The position numbers were made by a program, and so were the translations under genes. Shown one piece after another: positions 51,001 to 63,440 of a stretch of 64,000 bases of DNA. The DNA comes from Parus major (Eukaryota; Chordata; Aves; Passeriformes; Paridae): assembly GCF_001522545.3 (NCBI RefSeq), contig NC_031769.1, positions 131,891,853 through 131,955,852 on the forward strand, written 5' to 3'. The number at the start of each line of letters is the position of its first letter. Positions within the stretch are counted from its first letter, which is position 1. Below the pieces are notes generated by a model that made no database searches, was not told the DNA's origin, and was given only the letters and a program-made list of their open reading frames with translations.

Positions 51001-52066
51001 TGATCTAATTTTAGGGTAGGACAGGACCTCACTTCTGTAAGTGGTATATAAATAGAGAAGATCCCTTCTGCAAAGACTGATGGTGCACAAACTGAGTAAA
51101 ACCTTCCCTAGGACTGCCTCAGTCAACATAGGAGTCCTAGCAACAGGCAGGTGTGCAGAAAAGAAAGGAGATGGTGACTTTCTGCATTAATCAGTGATGC
51201 CGAGTATATACATTTACTCTTGTTAGGATAAGCTACATTTGGTGCATATTTTGTGACTAGACAGTGCAAATATAAGCAAATCCTAACCATACAAAGCAAC
51301 TTTCTCCACTTTGTTTTGACAGAACATCATGTTCTTTTTAGCCTTTGATATCCAACAAGGGGCCAAGCATTGGCCTTGAGCAATTTTTTTCCCCTTTACA
51401 TGCTAAATGTTCTTCAGGTTCTGGGGCCTGTGACTGTAGACTTACTGGAACTCAGAGGCTGGATTTTAATTCTGATACAATGCTGAACAATACATTTGAG
51501 TCATCAAGCACTTCAGGAGGAGGCAAACTTCTGTCAAAAGGGACAGATTCTTGAAAAAAGTGAATTACTGACGAAAGATTAATGAAACTTGTGAGAAGAG
51601 AAAAATCAATTCATGTTCTATTTACATCTGCATCTTGAGCTTTGGGAAATGGCTTGTTTAGCTGTGCTAAATAATTGTCAGGTTAGAAAAGCCTTTTTTA
51701 AATTTTTTTCCCTTCCAATATAAAATCACATGAATGACAAAAATTCCATCTGGGAAAATACAGAATGCTTAAATTTCCATAGTCCATATGTTTTCCTTAT
51801 TGTGCATTTTGTATATGAATATTGTATTGCTTTCATCTACAAGTGGATTCTTACTTAGCAAAACCCTTAAGATTATCAATAGCTTCTACATGGATTTTAT
51901 ATTTTGATAAAAAAATTAGTGTTAACATTAAAACATCCAAGAATTCAAAACCAAAGTAGGATTACAATCTCTTTTCACAATGTTTTGAGAGGCTTCAGCA
52001 CAAGGAAACTAAAATGGTCTAAAATGACCTGTGAAGTGCTTTGGGGAATAATAGCTTTTTCATTTT
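48001..52066. other. non-coding sequence, no supported gene
   Basis: Unique AT-rich DNA. The longest frame, 93 codons on the minus strand at 50751-51032, has a hydrophobic start but matches nothing known. No nameable repeat. Confidence 0.45.
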
Positions 52067-52090
52067 TATATATATTTTTTTTTTTTTTAT
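52067..52090. repeat. TATA-then-T-run low-complexity tract
   Basis: A short run of alternating TA is followed by about 18 T. It could be the reverse complement of a poly(A) tail, but no retrocopy is visible on either side. Confidence 0.7.
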
Positions 52091-54699
52091 AAGATATGGA
52101 TACTGATTGTGCATGATGGTTCATAATCTCTTTTCTGTATCTTAGTTTTTCTTTCGTTTTTCTCCTCTTCATATTTTCTCAGCTCAGCATAACTAGTGAC
52201 ATTTCATGTCTCTGCTTTATGGTGTGATGAATGTAGCCATTCTTCTCTTCCCATCATTACACCTGGTCTTTGATCCACTACAGCTAATTTATGTTTACCA
52301 GCTATCATCTACCATCAAAACTGTGTTGGAAAAAAGGTGCACCTGGACTGAATTAATTTCTTTTGATGGGGCTTGAGACTATTTTAGGACTTGTGGTTAG
52401 GGCATGTTCATCCTCTTAAAGGAACACAACAGAGCCGTCTTCTAATTGGTGCTAGCAAGCACTTGGTTTGTGTCAACACATCATACATATTTCAGAGTTC
52501 CTCAAATATTACATTTGGACACACTCATTTGTTAGTCATTTGATCAGAAAGGTTATTTTCCTTCCTAAACTGTGATGAGTTTTATGCACATACAAATGTT
52601 ATTTGTATTTTTAACACAACCCCAAGTCATTATAAAACTGTAAGGATATAGCCGACCAATGGACTGTAGAAATATCTCAGATAATTCACATCCCTACTCT
52701 TCCACAGATGAATTGTTACACATACCTAAATTTATTTGGTTTATCCTATTTAGATATGTCTTCATTGAACATTAAGACAATGCACAATGTGCAATTAACA
52801 TTCTTAAAATTGTAGGTGTACTTATGCCTGTATACGACCATCAAAAAATCTATCGCAAGTTTTCTTTAGACAATTCATTCATAAGATACTCTATTTTATT
52901 GATTTTTTTTCTTTACATTAACAACTGAAAATCTCTCAAATAAGGAAATTTGACATCTCTTTTATCAAATTGTTAGATAAAGCTATAAAGTGTGGTTACA
53001 TTGTCAATTCTGCTTTATGTGATTTGAAATAGAGTTGCACTAAGGGGGACTGGTGGCAAATACCTACACACTGCTGATATAACATTCTTGGGGGTCTCAG
53101 CTATATGTTAAGGTATAGTGCCTAAATTCAGGACTCTACAAGCACATGGGCCACTAATGTGCCTAAGCTTCCCTTATAGCTATACAGAATCTAATTCATA
53201 GAGGCTGAAGGGTTACTATGCTCACTTAAGCAGAGATCAACTGTGTTTTTAGGAAGTGGCCACTGGGATTTTTATAAGTTGTTATGTTTTTATTATATTT
53301 CTCAAGATAAATAATGAGAAGGCAGGTATCTCAGTTGCTGGAAACTCACCGCATTCTCCTGAGTGAAAGGACACAGGAGCTGCTTCCTGCTAAAGAGACT
53401 TAACTGGGAAATCTGTCTTGTTTGAAAGTTGTGTGTTATTCTGGGAAAGTCCCCTGATTTGGGAAAGTCCTTTGTCTCAAAGCTGGAAGGATAGAAGTCT
53501 AGAAAGTCACAATTCGTACTGAGTACTCCAGAACTTCCATTCTCCTGGCTTTGACAGGGATCCAAGATTCATCATAAGCAAGTGGTATAGGCTGCTCCAA
53601 GTTGTCATCAGCTGTCAGGGAACATGGAAGCTCTCCAGTCCTGTGGCCAAGGCAGTCTAAGGCAGTACTGTACCAGTCAATGAATCTCCCAGACCTCTGG
53701 GCCCTAACAGCCTGGTCCATTCCACTGAAATTATTTTGTGTATTGATGAGAACTCATCAAATTCAACATACTCCTTCAACTATGTAGCATAAGAAGGCAT
53801 TTAGAGTAAGAAAAAGATATTAAGAATTTCTTATGTTAGAAGCTGTAGCTGTTCCCTCTTAGCATCTTCCAGTGCAGCATGCTTGTTCCATGTCACAGGA
53901 TGAGGAGTGGCAGTACAATCATACTAAAGCTGAGTTTAACCTTGTGGTGTATGTGAGAGGAGAACCTAATCTGGTCGTTTGGAAGATTCTCTGATAGGAA
54001 AAAAAAGACTTCAGATGGAATTTCCTGCCAAGTTATTTGTAGTTCAAATCTTGTGCAGAAGGCTGAAATGGACAGCAAGCAGCACACAGGATGGCAATAA
54101 TGTATCAACACTGAGTTATAGCAAGGTCAGTGCTGGATTTACATGAAAAAGTACAAAGGGACCTGTACTCCTTCCTTCCCATTCAGATCCCATTAATGTG
54201 ACTTGCCCTAGTTGGGGAAATGATCCTATAGTGACTCTGCAGTCTTCTCCTCACGCTGTCCCCATCACAGCTGTGTCCAGTCACTGGCTCACCATGGGGC
54301 TGACGACAGGTTGCTCACTGATAATGACCCACACTTCATAACTCTTTTCTTTTCAGTCGTCCCTGATAGAATGTCAGTTCCAGTGAACCTGTGTAAGGCA
54401 GTGACAGAACTGCAGAAGAGACATTATTGGCAAAAACACAGTCAGCTCCAAACACCCAGGCACAGTCAAGACACCCATATTTTTTCATGTTAGAATATAA
54501 TAATAACACAGAAATTCACACTAAAGGGTTGATACAATCTTTTTCTACCCTTGATGAAGAATAAAATCAGAATTTGTTACACTAATCAGGGTCTATTGGC
54601 CTTGGTCAAGTGAGAGAGTTGCAATCATTTAACTTCATCCTTTTCATTAATTTCAAGCTAGAAAACAAACACTCATCTAGGCATTGTATATATCTGTTG
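52091..54699. other. non-coding sequence with possible old repeat scraps
   Basis: No gene supported. Around 53115-53170, 'gtgcctaaattcagga' and 'tgtgcctaagcttccc' carry the 'gtgcctaa' word of the old repeat class seen at 24464-24585. A 60-codon frame at 54311-54493 starts with a string resembling an integrase motif but does not continue as one. Confidence 0.4.
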
Positions 54700-54900
54700 A
54701 ACTTTTATTATAGCCAGAGCACTGGTGTTAATTAGATGCTGTGTGGGATTTTAATCCCTATAATTTGCCAGAATTCACACAAGAAGACAGCACCTTATAC
54801 GATGCATCATCAGAGAAATCTATTTAATCACTTGCTTTATTATTCAGGGAGTGTAAAACTTCTTCGCATGGTATTATGATACTCTGTATTCACAGTCCCT
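54700..54900. promoter_or_regulatory. weak candidate conserved non-coding element
   Basis: Dense homeodomain-like cores ('gtgttaattagatgctg', 'gattttaatccc', 'ctatttaatcac'), retained CpGs ('cttatacgatgc', 'cttcgcatgg') and no repeat signature. 'ggattttaatccc' resembles a PITX/OTX-type TAATCC site. Composition only. Confidence 0.3.
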
Positions 54901-55184
54901 AGACAGTACAGAGTAAAACAGTTAAAGCATTAGCAAACTCAAGTTTGAAAGAAGACAGAGACTAGTTTAAAAGCAAAAAGTTTCGTCAAAGGATACAGTT
55001 TAGGGTTTTTTCCCTTATTGTGAATTTTTATTTGTTCTGAGCTTTTTTGTTTTCATTTGGGTGAATTTCAATATTTCCTTAGTCTCTGCATGGTCTGAGA
55101 CTCCATTTTAATGAATATATTTCTGTTATTTCTTGATTCCAAGAGATGAGAATTTTCAGGGAAAAAGCCAGCAAGGAAAACCTC
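54901..55184. other. non-coding sequence, no supported feature
   Basis: Unique sequence; nothing recognised. Confidence 0.4.
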
Positions 55185-55250
55185 AAAACGAAAATACAAA
55201 CTAAGCCCAAAACATACCAAACAAAAATAAACAAAAACCAAAAAAACCAA
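55185..55250. repeat. A/C-rich low-complexity tract
   Basis: Imperfect AAAAC/CAAAA units; the strand complement in style of the G/T tract at 5515-5612. Simple sequence. Confidence 0.75.
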
Positions 55251-58200
55251 GAAAGGAGTATAACAGAATCCTAATATAGTCAGGCATTCTGCCTACATTT
55301 TACCGACTGCAAGTGACAAGCCCCACTCAAAATAAGGGTTTTTAATTCAAAATGCCAGTAATTATTGTAATCCAAACTAGGGTAATTAATAAACTCTTAT
55401 GCAGAGAAAAACTAAATAACTGGGTCAAAGTGCAGAGAAATCTTAAGCAAGGAAGGAAGCCCTTTGCTACAACCATCTGAGTCCTCTCAGATGTCTTTGC
55501 TTCCCTGCTTGGTTCAGGCCACTCAGAAACTGTCAGCTGGGTTGCAACCATTCTGCACACTTCTCTTTTGTCCTTGAGTTTTGGTTTTGTCCATCACCTC
55601 AAACAGCTAGCTGTGCATTTCTCCCCTTCTCTTCCCAGTATTCCCTCCTGATAATCCCAAATCATCTCTATGCATCCCTGTATTTTTCATTCCCACCCAG
55701 GATGGATTTCAGATGCAGTTTCTCCAAGAGTCCCTCAGCTGCTGAGGCAGTGCAACATTCCCCTCCCTCCAGGACTCCCCCCTGACTAAGTCACTCTCTC
55801 ATAACCCAGAAAAAATCAAGGCAGATACCAAATCAAGCTGGCAATATATGCTCTGCATATGTCCTTTGTAACCTGCTGTGGTAACCTCTGAGATGGACCA
55901 ACGCCTGTTTCCACAGCCTCGGTCCTGACTTGAAGAAGTAGATTGCTATGTTTTGTGTGTTTATGCTAATATGTATATCACTGTTCTGTGCTTTACATTG
56001 TGTATTTTTGCATGCATCTCACTTTGCATCTAGCTCTATGATATCTGCTGAACTCACAAGCAGTACAGTTTAAGGCTCTGCATGCATAATGCAAATGATA
56101 GTATTGCATATATATATGTATATATACACAAAACAAAAGAAAGTCATTACAGAGGTAGGAAGTAATTTTACAGTCATGCTTACTCTTGCAGTAATCAAAC
56201 ATATTTGATAGTTTATTATGTAAGTTAAATATAAATATATTCTGCCATTGTGTTCTGCTCTCAGAACCCCAAAGTAGGTTCTCACTTTCTGTAAGAGACA
56301 CAATATAGGAATATTTCTCATTTGCTTGATTAGATCTTGTATGATGATTTTTCAAAAGGTCAATAAACAGTACTAAATGTTTACCAGATGTGTTACCCAC
56401 TGAATTATCAGTACTTACAAGTTTTTGCAAAGCCTAATGATAATTAAGATTTTTGTATTCATCTCTCATAGCTCGTTTAATAAAGATTCTGAGAATAGTT
56501 TATGAAATACCATACATGATCACACTCCAAGCTTATTTTCCATTTTAAGATGAAAATGACATATAAAGTTTGATCCAAATTAATGCTTAAAGATATCTCT
56601 GTCATCCGTCTCTAAAATGCTATCATCCAAATACAAGTATAAATTAGATACAAATCTGCTTAGCGGCAGATGGGGCTGTTATGTCCTGATATATTGTCTA
56701 TGTAGCTAGTGTAGGGCCTTGGAAGTAAATCCTTTGTAGGAGTTTCAAAGTGAAGAGTATAATCCAAATATAAACTAATAAACTTTGTAAGGAGTAAGCC
56801 TTTGAAACTCAGGACAAGAAAACTCTCTCACTTCAGGAGAAATGTTTTTCTTTCTGTAGCTAAGCAATCACTTAGCTGATATTTGAATCTTAACTTATGT
56901 TTCCTGAAGTTGTTCTTTGATCCAATACTGCTCAGTCAAAATCCACTATTGTAAGTTTATATATGGGATAGAAAAGTGACCTCAGAATGTCACACCATGT
57001 GTTTCTCATGAGCTGTTAGCATGCTATTCCCTCATGATTAGAAACTGCGAGATTCCCTTGTGTTGAATGATCTGATGATATCACGAGACTTGCATTTCTC
57101 TGGTTCTTTAGCTACTTCATAATGACAATACAGAACAGATATTTATTTTTCTCCAAATAAATGTAAAACCTCTATATCATCAGAATAATGGGATTTTGTG
57201 TAAGCAAGAGGACAGCAGCTGATTCAAGCTGGTGTTCTGAGGCAAGGACTGGATATTCAGTTAATTGTCTACAAATGTCTATGAAATGGTAACTAGATAA
57301 ATGATACTGCAAAGCACAATACACCTTTGAAAGACCCACTCTATGTCAAAATGAAAGCAGAGGCCTGCAAACCATGAAACAAACAGTGCTGTGTACTTAT
57401 ACCCAGTGTCAGCAGGCTTGGTGGAAGTGTGCTCTCCAGCCGGGTAAGTGCAGTGGGGTGTGCTGCCTGTGGACACTGCATGCTGCCTCTGCAGCACGTG
57501 GGCCGGAACAACGGGACTGGGAAGAAGAGAGATCAAGATATGGTGATAAACAGCCAGGAAAAGCTGGTTTTGAGGATGGGAGGAATCTCAAAAGAAATCC
57601 CAGGACCTCAGGCATGAGGGCTTGAGGTGAATTGAATCTGAGAGAGGGATGAAAGGTATGGAAGGTGGGTTACAGGTGTTCTTCCTAGTTACAGAGCTGA
57701 ACTCTAGCCTCAGAGGAGGCTGCCTTTTCTCTGAAGGAAAAAAAGTGCAGTAATTATGCCTATTCCTATAAACTGTGGGGAATGAGATTATACGGGGGTG
57801 GAGTGGAAGGAGGAACAGAATGGAGAGATGGGTGAAAGCCTTAGGGTTCCCACACACATACACCAGCTAATCTCCCGAGACCACATGTCTTGGAAGAGGA
57901 AGAGCTCATGCTATGATGCCTGGGGCTCTTCCACTGCTGAGCTGCACACTCTTCCTGCTGTGACAATAACTCCTTTGGAGGAAATGCTAGAGGGAAAGAG
58001 GAAAGGATGAAACTTGGAACTTTCTGGGATTATCAGCAGATATTCACCCTGGACGTACTCAGGATGCAAGTGTCCAGTGTTAGCCTGCAAATAAAAATGA
58101 AAAGCAATGACTAAAGTGTCAAGATACCACAGGAAAGAAGCCTTTATTTGACTCTGTGACCCTGTGAATTTATTTGTGAGACCTGTCCATTTTTATTTTT

Positions 58201-58724
58201 CCTGCTCTGTCTTGATGCAGAGCATGCAATACAATAAGGATTTAGTGAATATAGTTGTTTCTGAGTTTCTTACTTAGCTCTGAGTACCTCAGAAAAGTTC
58301 AGGAATGACTTTCAATCAGGCATTTTTAAATTGTTTTTAATTTATCTAAAAACTAAGCTAAAGAGTTTAATTAACAGGCTCAGAGTAATAGTTATACCAT
58401 TTTTTCTCTGCTATCAGCTTTCACTTTTATTTACGATGGGAGTCCCCCTTGTATCTCCTTTCCCACAGGGCCCACTATCACTAATATTTCTGTGATCTGT
58501 GAATAAACCAAAATTTAAAGTTAGTACTTACAATCAATGCAAATTAATGATTTCTTAAAAAAAATATTTCAATCAGGAAAAGCAGCTTTGTAGTTGAAAA
58601 TCCCATGCTGGCCTTAGAGTGGGAGTTTTTCCAGCCTCTGCTTAAATCCAAAAAAATACTGCAATCTTCTGGCACAGGCTCACTGTAATGCTTTAAAAAC
58701 AATTTAGCAACTGTCATTGCTGTA
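55251..58724. other. non-coding sequence, no supported gene
   Basis: The 145-codon minus-strand frame at 55993-56430 is overlapped by another minus-strand frame, includes a TA microsatellite (56107-56132), and has no known motif. Around 57395-57640 the DNA is GC-richer with a donor-like 'ccgggtaagtgcag' and opposing short frames on both strands. It could be a non-coding exon, but I see no acceptor or partner exon. 55480-55800 is pyrimidine-rich unique sequence. Confidence 0.4.
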
Positions 58725-59060
58725 ATTACAGTAACTAATTACCATCCTTAGCAAACAAATAGCTTAACATAATACGCAAGCCGAATCAATTTTGAAGAAA
58801 TGCAAATTCCGAAAGCGAAAAAGGGCATTTTGGCAAACCTGAAAGAGAAGCGGGAAAATAATACACTTTGTTTTATCTGCACATAATTCCCAGGGAATAT
58901 CATATCATAAATATTTGCATTCAGTTCTTATCAGGACATTTGCATTTGCTTCTTATCAGTCTGCAGGCTGGACTCTGCCAGATAGAAAGTAGAGCTCCAC
59001 ACCATGCACATATTTCTAATGAATCACGTCTCAGGCCGAGAGAATATTTTGGCTGGAACT
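58725..59060. promoter_or_regulatory. strong candidate enhancer/CNE with octamer-GATA tandem module
   Basis: Three perfect POU octamers occur: ATGCAAAT at 58800-58807 and, in reverse, ATTTGCAT at 58913-58920 and 58938-58945. Two CTTATCAG GATA-type sites lie at 58927-58934 and 58952-58959. The second and third octamers each precede a GATA site with identical spacing. They form two 21-base copies, 58914-58934 and 58939-58959, with a 25-bp period and 18 of 21 positions identical. The left part holds 'gtaattacagtaactaatta', 'tacgcaagccgaatcaattt' and 'ccgaaagcgaaaaagg', keeping several CpGs in a CpG-poor region. There is no repeat or coding signature. OCT/POU and GATA factors are well-known enhancer-binding families, but which of them acts here, and on what gene, is unknown. 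Confidence 0.5.
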
Positions 59061-62000
59061 TTATCACTGAGATGAAGAGGTCATTTACTCTCAGAGTCAG
59101 TTCATCTTGGAATTGTCTTGAGATTTTGATGTGATTCAACCAACATTTTTTAAAACAAGGAACAAACCAACTTTGCATTCTGTTTCTGTAGCAGTTATTA
59201 AGTCTGATTGTTTGAGACGTAATTCCTCCCCCTAAAATCAGAATCATATGTAAACAGGTTTGATTCATATTTGTGTCCTGCACTCTATAACAAACAATGC
59301 TGCACATTTTCCAGTGTACGGAAAAAGAATAAAGCGGTAGCAGACTAAAATGAAGCCTAAGAAGGAAACAAGCCACACTTAACAACCTTTATCTTGAAAT
59401 TTAATGCCAAATCCTTTTGTAGTGCTTCAGAAATGCATTTGATTAGTGGCAGTTTTCTCAGTAATGAGAGGAAATGTTTATGATGGGAAAACAGTGTCTC
59501 TAATGAGCCATCAGATTTCCTTAGCAGTTACAACAGAAAAAAAAATCACCTTTTTGTTATAAAAAATGCATTTTACCTGTAAGAAAACAAGTGGAAAATG
59601 TCATAAACATTTTCCTGTTGCTATCTCACATACACAAAGGGAACATACACCAAAACTACTGAATCGACTCAATTCTGCTTTCAGTATTCTGTATGTATGC
59701 AAGATTTAGTTTGTTTTTATGTAGAATACAAGTGTGAGCCCATAAACACATTCTGTGATGGCAAAAAAATAAAGACCTCCTGTTCCTAAGTATAAAACTG
59801 ATAACTATTACATGCCATCAACAAAAAAATGTAATTTTTTTTTACACATTTATTCAATGGTATAATATTTCCGAATATTTTAATGGAACTGAGCAATTAT
59901 TTTCTATGACTTTCAGTTCCAGAACACCCCTTTTTTTGTGTTTTTTTTTTAAATATGTTTATATGTATTCTATATTCCTGTAGTCTAATTCAGAATTTAA
60001 AACAATTTTTATTTTCTTTTTAAAGTGTTTACTTTAAAGCCACGCAAATTACCACTTTCGAGTTCCTGAACTAATGCAACAGCCAGATCCTTGCCAGATG
60101 TAAGTTGGTATTGCTCAGTGCACAGTTGCTGCTTACACCAGCTAACTATTTGGCACTATTTATGATCACATAACTTCTGAGAAGTTGAATCTTGGCTAGT
60201 GATCAATCTACTATATGGTGTGTTTTTCCTGTTATGTGTTGTAACATAGCAAACAAATTTGTCTCCTGGTCATTTAAAGCGTTACAAAACCATTTTAAAA
60301 TGCATCTACTTTTTTCCATGTAATGATTACTTAAAGTTAGTTTCACCTGATGCCCAAGTATTCCACTTTGATTTATTTGTTGAAGCACACTGTGCAGTTT
60401 CTAGTTCATTATAATTCAAATGACTGATACAGCTCATTTGGACCAAGGAAAACATTGCATCAGCAGTGTCAGAATTATCTGGAAACAGCCCCTGGAGCCT
60501 TACTGCTGTTGCCAAAGTTGGGATAGTTTTGATAATATACTGTGATATAGAGTGAATGCTGTTTTGCCCTTTCCTGGTGCAATATTTGGATTTGCAATGC
60601 TGTAAGGACTTGACTGCCATGCAGCTGTAAGGAAGAAGACTGAATATGTGAATGAAGCTTTGATGGAGTTGTACAGAGTTACAGAAATCATCCAGTCCTT
60701 GTTTCTATGTAGAAGAGTTGACATCGCCCAAATTTTTTTCCTTGAATCATCAGAAACTAGTGGAAAAATCTCCAGAAGCAGAAACAATGACATCCTTAAG
60801 CCCTCTCAAAGATCTCCTTTAGAATAAATACATATCTGAGCTCCTGAACATTTTTGACAAACATAAAATGAGTATGAAGAGGAAAAAAACCCCACAAGAT
60901 TGTCTAATTTTACTTCTATGAAATTAAATGTTATTTCTCTGAAAAATAGAACTTTTTTTTCTTATTTCTGTAAAAGTAGAACAGTTAAGCTTTTGTTTCT
61001 GTGTTGATGAACGTATGCCACTGCAGTCTGTGATAATTTAGTCATTTTAGCTCATTGAGAATATTTTAATCCTCATCCCCATCCATTCTCCTTTTGTCTC
61101 ATATTAAATTATGTTCATGCTAAACTAGGACTAACAGTGCAGTGAAAAAGCTGTTCTGAACATGCAGTTGAATTCTGTAACTCCTCTGGTCTAGAAATCA
61201 TCTCTAGGGTTCATGTTTTATCATTTGTTTTTAGCTCTTTCTTTGAGGTGGGAAGGGCTTATAGTTAAGAGCCCATTATCAGAGTGAAGGATGCAGGAAA
61301 TCCAAAATATTTATGTTTGTTCATGGCACGCGGACAAGAAACAGTGCTCAAGAAAAGGGCTTTCTGATTAAGTGATTGAAAACACTCTGGTGTATGTTAA
61401 TGGCTTCTTCTCTCCAGCAGATAACATCATCTTTAGCCTTATCGCTGTTCTTGAACTTATTTTAAACATTCTCCTGTGCTCTTCCAATTATATACTGTGC
61501 TCTTTAGGCATCCCATCTCTTTGCTGCAAATCATCTCATTTTTTTTGCTTTCTAATTTTTTTGCCTGCAGGTTGGGTGTAAAAAGAAGCATTTAAAAGAT
61601 ACTTGAAGTGAAAATATACTTTCCTGAGTAAAATTAATTTGCATGGAATTAAACCATACACTTACAGAAAAAGAAAAATTGGTTTTTAAAAGAATAACAC
61701 TTGAATTTTAATACCTTGATATCATTCTGGCTGCATGAGCACTCTGAAAAGATAAAGATGAAGGAAGATCTGATCATTATTTAAATGTATGCAGAAGACT
61801 CCCAATGAGATAAAATTGGGTATGATCATGGTAGATCACAATTTTTAAAACACTGAATATATCCTTGTCTTTTCAGCTGTAAGAATCTGTCCAGGATAAG
61901 ACACTAGAAAGGCTTTTGTACCAATCATATTACCACTAATTCTAAGGCACCTTTCATTGTGTAGGATCCCAGAGAGGTTAGCAACTATGTCTGCTGCTTC

Positions 62001-62217
62001 TTCATTAAAGAACTATATTTTTAATAAAAGAGCAATGTCTATATCAGAGGTACCTTTTTATTTAGATATTCTGCACTGTCTGTATCAGTAAGTAGGGAAG
62101 AAGGCTGATCCAGAAATTAGTACATAACTGTAGGCCAGGATTTGATCTAGTCTGTTGCTGAGGGTGTAGAGGATGAACAAAAAAAAAAACAAAAACACAT
62201 GACTTCTCCAGTAAGAC
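59061..62217. other. non-coding sequence, no supported gene
   Basis: The longest frame in the window (154 codons, 58921-59385 minus) starts here and runs into the candidate enhancer. It has no known motif, and I treat it as chance. T runs at 59837-59843 and 59939-59950 are simple sequence. Frames at 60203-60793 (minus) are unsupported. Confidence 0.4.
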
Positions 62218-62276
62218 AGAGAGAAGAGGGATAGGGAGAAGACAAGAAGGGAGGGAGAGCACAGAGGTAGGAGGAC
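62218..62276. repeat. purine-rich tract
   Basis: About 60 bases are predominantly A/G on the plus strand (gagaagagggatagggag-like units), with a few interruptions. Simple sequence; the antisense Ser/Leu/Pro-rich frame over it is an artefact. Confidence 0.7.
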
Positions 62277-63412
62277 TCCCTTCCAAGACCTGATTCAAGA
62301 TTTATTTCTATATTTTTCTCAATATGAAGTACAGAATTTTTTCTTAAGCAGTGTCTGAAAACTCAACCTCACCTTTTCTAAGTCAACCACTCTACTCCCC
62401 TGGCCAGCTGCATCAGTGTTTAAACCCTTTAGAGTGAACTGGGTGTTAAAAGGAGTCTGATATTTTCTTATTTGAAGGGATAATCACTATGATATTTTAC
62501 AAAAGGTAGGTTACTTCAGTGAAGGTTACAGTGTTTTAAAAGAAAAGATGAGCTATTGGAAAGGAAGAGAGCCAGGCTGTGCACCCTGGAGGGACAAAAG
62601 TGCACCAGAGGATCTCTGAGTTAGGGAACCATCAGCAGGATATGAAGAACCCACCCTTTGTTGGCCCCTCAACAGAACCAGTGAATAAGAGGTAGATGTA
62701 GATCCTATTTACTGTCATTTATTGACTGCAAACAAGAAGAAGTTCCTAGAAGAGACTTACTCTCTGTGTACATGGAAAAAAATTCTGAGTCTGTATTTCA
62801 CATCCCTGGATCTCTGGTCTGTGAGATGAGGATAGAAGACTTCATTCAGACATTTATTCCTTTGGAGGACAAGGGTAGGAAAATGCTGATAGAATATTAA
62901 AGGTGATGAGCATTAGAGCTGTATTAGTATTTCTTAACATAGAAAATAGCTGACACTTTTAAAGGAATAAAATAATTGAACAGATCTTTGGTAAATATTA
63001 CCATTGTTTATTGAATTCTTTATTCAAGCATGTATAGTATTCAACTACTCAGAATTCCTCTGACACCTCATAAAATTACTTGCTGAACACATTATTTGAT
63101 GAAAAATGTTAAACTTCTCAGGTAATGTATTCCTTAAGTACTATTCATCCAGCTATAATACAGATAAGATATTTTTCCTAAAACTCCAGGCACTTTAGGA
63201 TTCTTTTGAATTGAAGGACCTACATAAATATTGAGTTCTATGGATAGAAGGGTTTACACCAGTCTAGCACTATTGAAATTACAGCAGCTATACCCCTTTC
63301 TACTGATATAAATCCAACTCAGGTTGCAATTATTGCACAGACATGTTGATGACTAATGAACATACCACACACATACCCATTTATCTATCCTTATGTTTCT
63401 GTCTACCTTTCT
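62277..63412. other. non-coding sequence with a doubtful old repeat scrap
   Basis: Unique DNA. Around 63250-63330 'gggtttacaccagtctagca' and 'ctgatataaatccaactcag' resemble the 'tttacacc.gt...' and 'taaatcc...' words of an old sauropsid repeat, too weak for a firm call. Confidence 0.35.
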
Positions 63413-63440
63413 ATAGGATACACACATATAGGATACACAC
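63413..63440. repeat. 13-base direct repeat, 15-bp period
   Basis: ataggatacacac occurs at 63413-63425 and 63428-63440, two bases apart. Local duplication. Confidence 0.9.

Noticed and set aside
54311..54493. String LTDNDPHF resembling the TDNGPHF motif of retroelement integrases
   Set aside because: The following residues do not continue the integrase core (no spaced Cys/His or PYHPQ-like region, no second acidic partner), and no other retroviral or Gypsy domains lie nearby. Coincidence is more likely.
55993..56430. 145-codon minus-strand frame with Cys/Tyr-rich C-terminus
   Set aside because: Runs through a TA microsatellite, overlaps another minus-strand frame, and resembles no family.
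58921..59385. Longest frame, 154 codons on the minus strand
   Set aside because: No recognised domain, no exon or promoter context, and it overlaps the candidate enhancer. A single frame of this length is expected by chance in 64 kb.
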